Part shown: one piece after another, positions 5,054-7,143 of the stretch
How positions within the stretch are numbered: position 1 is the first letter of the stretch
How the letters are laid out: every line of letters begins with the position of its first letter
Source of the DNA: an uncultured Armatimonadota bacterium
GTDB lineage: Bacteria > Armatimonadota > Armatimonadia > Armatimonadales > Armatimonadaceae
Length of the DNA stretch: 7,143 bases
Direction of reading: 5' to 3'
NCBI GenBank assembly: GCA_903881535.1
Contig: CAIRTT010000497.1
Span: forward strand, 1 to 7,143
Translations under genes and position numbers: made by a program
The notes under the pieces: model-generated
The model's database searches: none
Seen by the model: the letters and a program-made list of their open reading frames with translations, nothing else
What the model was told of the DNA's origin: nothing

Positions 5054-7143
5054 ATGGAACCGCTTGATTTTTTAGCGGCTGTACTCCCGTCTCCAGAATA
5101 CGGGCGGTACTGCGTAGCCGAGTTCACGTCAAGGAAAGAACAATTCTTTGCGGACACGCTCGAAGAAACAAAGAACGCTGTGGCGCGGATGTTACGGAAC
5201 AAGGACTGCGTGTATTTTGCAATGTCCACGTTTGGGCCAGAAAACAATCGCACCGCAGCCAACGCACAGTACGTCAAGTCTATGTTCATCGACATGGATG
5301 GGTACGCATCAAAGAAGGACGCCGCGCATGCGCTGAACGCCTTTTTGGAAAACACAGGATTGGGCGCACTGGGTGTGCCATGGATCGTTAACTCTGGCGG
5401 GGGCTTGCACTGCTACTGGCCCCTGAAGGAAGCCATTGCTGTAGATACATGGAAACCCGTAGCAGAGAATTTCAAACGCTTATGCAAGCAAGAGGATATG
5501 GCAATCGACATGTCCGTCACTGCCGATGCTGCTCGTGTGCTTCGTGTGCCCGGCACAATGAACTTCAAGAAGAAGTACCCAGCGCCGCGCCCCGTGCGCA
5601 TAATGAATCAAGGAGACATATTCGACTTTGATGCGTTTGCCACCATCATGCGAGAGAAACTGAAAGGCTCACTCTATGAGCCTGTAGATACGGTAGAAAA
5701 GCTGGAGCTGCCCGGCTCCCGTCCAGCAGCATCGATGAGTGCCACCGTGGTTAAGCTGTTTGAAAACAGCAAGACATCATTCAAGAAGATTTGGTTGGCA
5801 ACCAAGGGCGGCGCAGGTTGCGCTCAGTTGGCCCACTATGCAGAGAACGCACAGGACGAAGGCATGGAGCCGATCTGGCGTGGCCTGTTGTCATGGACCA
5901 AGGTCTGCACTGATGGTGGGAAGGCGGCGGTGTGGTTGAGCAAGATGCACCCATACGATGCTGACCGCATGAACCAGAAGCTGAGCGAGATCAAGGGGCC
6001 GTACCCCTGCGTCAAGATGGACAGCGAGAACCCGGGCGTATGCCAGCACTGCCCGAACTGGGGGAAGATCACCAACCCGCTGATCCTTGGCCGCGAGATC
6101 GAAGTGGATGTGAGCAAGAAAGAAATTGAGGTGCAGGTGCAGAGCGCAGGCTATGCCGCACCGCCAGAAACAATAAGAGTCCAGCGCCCAGTACCTCCTC
6201 GTGGCTACGCATACGGCACGAATGGTGGTGTGTTCATGGAACGGATGGTGGAGGACGAGGAAGGTGGTAAGTCCAAGAAGCAGATTATGCTGCTGCCTTA
6301 CGAGCTGTTTGTGGTGGACATACTAAGCAGCAATAACGAGCACACAGTGCACATGATCGCGCTCAAGACCGAAGGGGCGATTAACGTAACGATGGCTCAG
6401 AAGGCCGTAGTCAGCAAAGACGAAACCATCAAAGCGCTGGCCAGCCAGAACATCGTAGCCGCATTTGGTTCCGGCAATGACAAGAACCTGTTTGAATATG
6501 TGAGAGCATGCGTGGAAGAATCTAGTACAAACAAACCAGCCGTCAAGGTTCCTGACAGCTACGGCTGGCAAGCCGATGACACCTATGTGTTCGCGGGGCG
6601 AATCTTTAGTAAGGGCAAGCTGCCGATGAAGGTACCCATGCCGGGCCTTGAAAACATTACAGCCCATACGGAGCCCAAGGGAACGCTAGAGAATTGGCAA
6701 GCGTTCATTACCATGATGGTCAACCGAAAAATGTGGGGTCACTTAGCCATTGTGCTTGCGGGTGCTGGCGCACCGTTCATGCGCTTCACAGGCATCTACG
6801 GCATGACCTACCACTGCGCTAGTACAGAGTCGGGGACAGGCAAGTCGCTGTCGCTTGAAGCTGCGGCATCTGTGTGGGGCCATCCCGTCCACTACCGTAC
6901 AGGTAAGAGTACATCCCCTGTCGCCATGCAGCAGCGCCTTGGCCTGCTCAACAGCCACCCGCTCATCACCGATGAGATCACCGCCAAGAACCGGAAAGAC
7001 TTTGAATGGTTGCCTGAGTTCTTACTGGACATGACGGAAGGCCGTGGCAAGGAGCGTATGGAGTCTGGCTCCAACAAGGAGCGCTTGAACCTGTCTACGT
7101 GGATGACTGTGGCGATCATGTCTTCCAACACGCACATCGTGGA
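5054..7143 (+). CDS. Archaeo-eukaryotic-type primase fused to a P-loop helicase (DUF927-like), 3' partial
   Basis: The frame is open from ATG 5054 (AAGGA at 5044-5048) to the window edge, giving 696 residues with no stop. The N-terminal primase domain shows FIDMDGY (Asp80, Asp82), SGGGLHCYW (Ser114 to His119), AIDMS (Asp152) and RVLRVPGTMN (161-170), matching the metal-binding and nucleotide-binding motifs of AEP primases in phages and plasmids. A middle region has Cys319, Cys330 and Cys333 (C-x10-C-x2-C) in PYPC to CQHCPNWG, a likely zinc or iron-sulfur site, followed by KITNPLILG. The C-terminal part is an ATPase: Walker A STESGTGKS (590-598), Walker B LITDE (637-641) and a sensor-1-like MSSN (689-692). 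The first Gly of the canonical P-loop is Thr591. The protein likely synthesises primers and unwinds the fork for the family A polymerase encoded at the left edge. The helicase C-terminus, including any arginine finger, lies outside the window. Confidence 0.9.
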   Translation, partial: MEPLDFLAAVLPSPEYGRYCVAEFTSRKEQFFADTLEETKNAVARMLRNKDCVYFAMSTFGPENNRTAANAQYVKSMFIDMDGYASKKDAAHALNAFLENTGLGALGVPWIVNSGGGLHCYWPLKEAIAVDTWKPVAENFKRLCKQEDMAIDMSVTADAARVLRVPGTMNFKKKYPAPRPVRIMNQGDIFDFDAFATIMREKLKGSLYEPVDTVEKLELPGSRPAASMSATVVKLFENSKTSFKKIWLATKGGAGCAQLAHYAENAQDEGMEPIWRGLLSWTKVCTDGGKAAVWLSKMHPYDADRMNQKLSEIKGPYPCVKMDSENPGVCQHCPNWGKITNPLILGREIEVDVSKKEIEVQVQSAGYAAPPETIRVQRPVPPRGYAYGTNGGVFMERMVEDEEGGKSKKQIMLLPYELFVVDILSSNNEHTVHMIALKTEGAINVTMAQKAVVSKDETIKALASQNIVAAFGSGNDKNLFEYVRACVEESSTNKPAVKVPDSYGWQADDTYVFAGRIFSKGKLPMKVPMPGLENITAHTEPKGTLENWQAFITMMVNRKMWGHLAIVLAGAGAPFMRFTGIYGMTYHCASTESGTGKSLSLEAAASVWGHPVHYRTGKSTSPVAMQQRLGLLNSHPLITDEITAKNRKDFEWLPEFLLDMTEGRGKERMESGSNKERLNLSTWMTVAIMSSNTHIV

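Noticed and set aside
4909..5355. A 148-codon minus-strand frame over the start of the primase gene
   Set aside because: It is antisense to the clamp-motif protein and to conserved primase motifs; no domain is recognisable, and all supported genes here are on the + strand.

Overview
The window reads as part of the DNA replication and recombination module of a tailed double-stranded DNA phage (Caudoviricetes). It could also be a prophage, but no integrase, attachment site or bacterial gene is visible. The evidence is a single-strand run of tightly packed genes: the end of a family A DNA polymerase, an HExxH metalloprotein, a Cas4/AddB-like iron-sulfur nuclease, an HNH protein, an SNF2-type helicase, a likely ssDNA-binding protein and an archaeo-eukaryotic-type primase fused to a P-loop helicase. 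Base composition looks moderately GC-rich and Shine-Dalgarno sites of the AGGAG type precede most genes, which fits a phage of a Gram-negative (perhaps proteobacterial) host. The host itself cannot be named from this sequence.

Layout. Positions 1-189 are the C-terminal end of the DNA polymerase. Positions 198-2998 form a near-continuous operon: HExxH protein, iron-sulfur PD-(D/E)XK nuclease (ATGA overlap), HNH protein and SNF2 helicase (GTG start), with gaps of only 8-12 nt. A 71-nt gap (2999-3069) holds two abutting palindromic elements and a possible 16-codon ORF. Next come a coiled-coil protein of a phage family of unknown function (3070-3471) and a Cys-containing protein with an acidic tail that resembles an ssDNA-binding protein (3480-4460). 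The largest non-coding gap follows (4461-4596). After it are a small HTH protein that lacks a Shine-Dalgarno site (4597-4875), a 63-residue protein ending in a near-ideal beta-clamp-binding peptide (4848-5039), and the primase-helicase, which runs off the right edge (5054-7143). All supported genes are on the + strand, and no stretch over 300 nt lacks a gene.

How the genes could work together: the primase-helicase opens the duplex and primes, the family A polymerase extends, and the Cys/acidic-tail protein coats single strands. The iron-sulfur nuclease, HNH protein and SNF2 translocase would serve recombination, end processing or remodelling. The small clamp-motif protein may link the phage replisome to the host sliding clamp, or block that clamp. 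The least described parts are this clamp-motif protein, the candidate ssDNA-binding protein and the double palindrome upstream of 3070.
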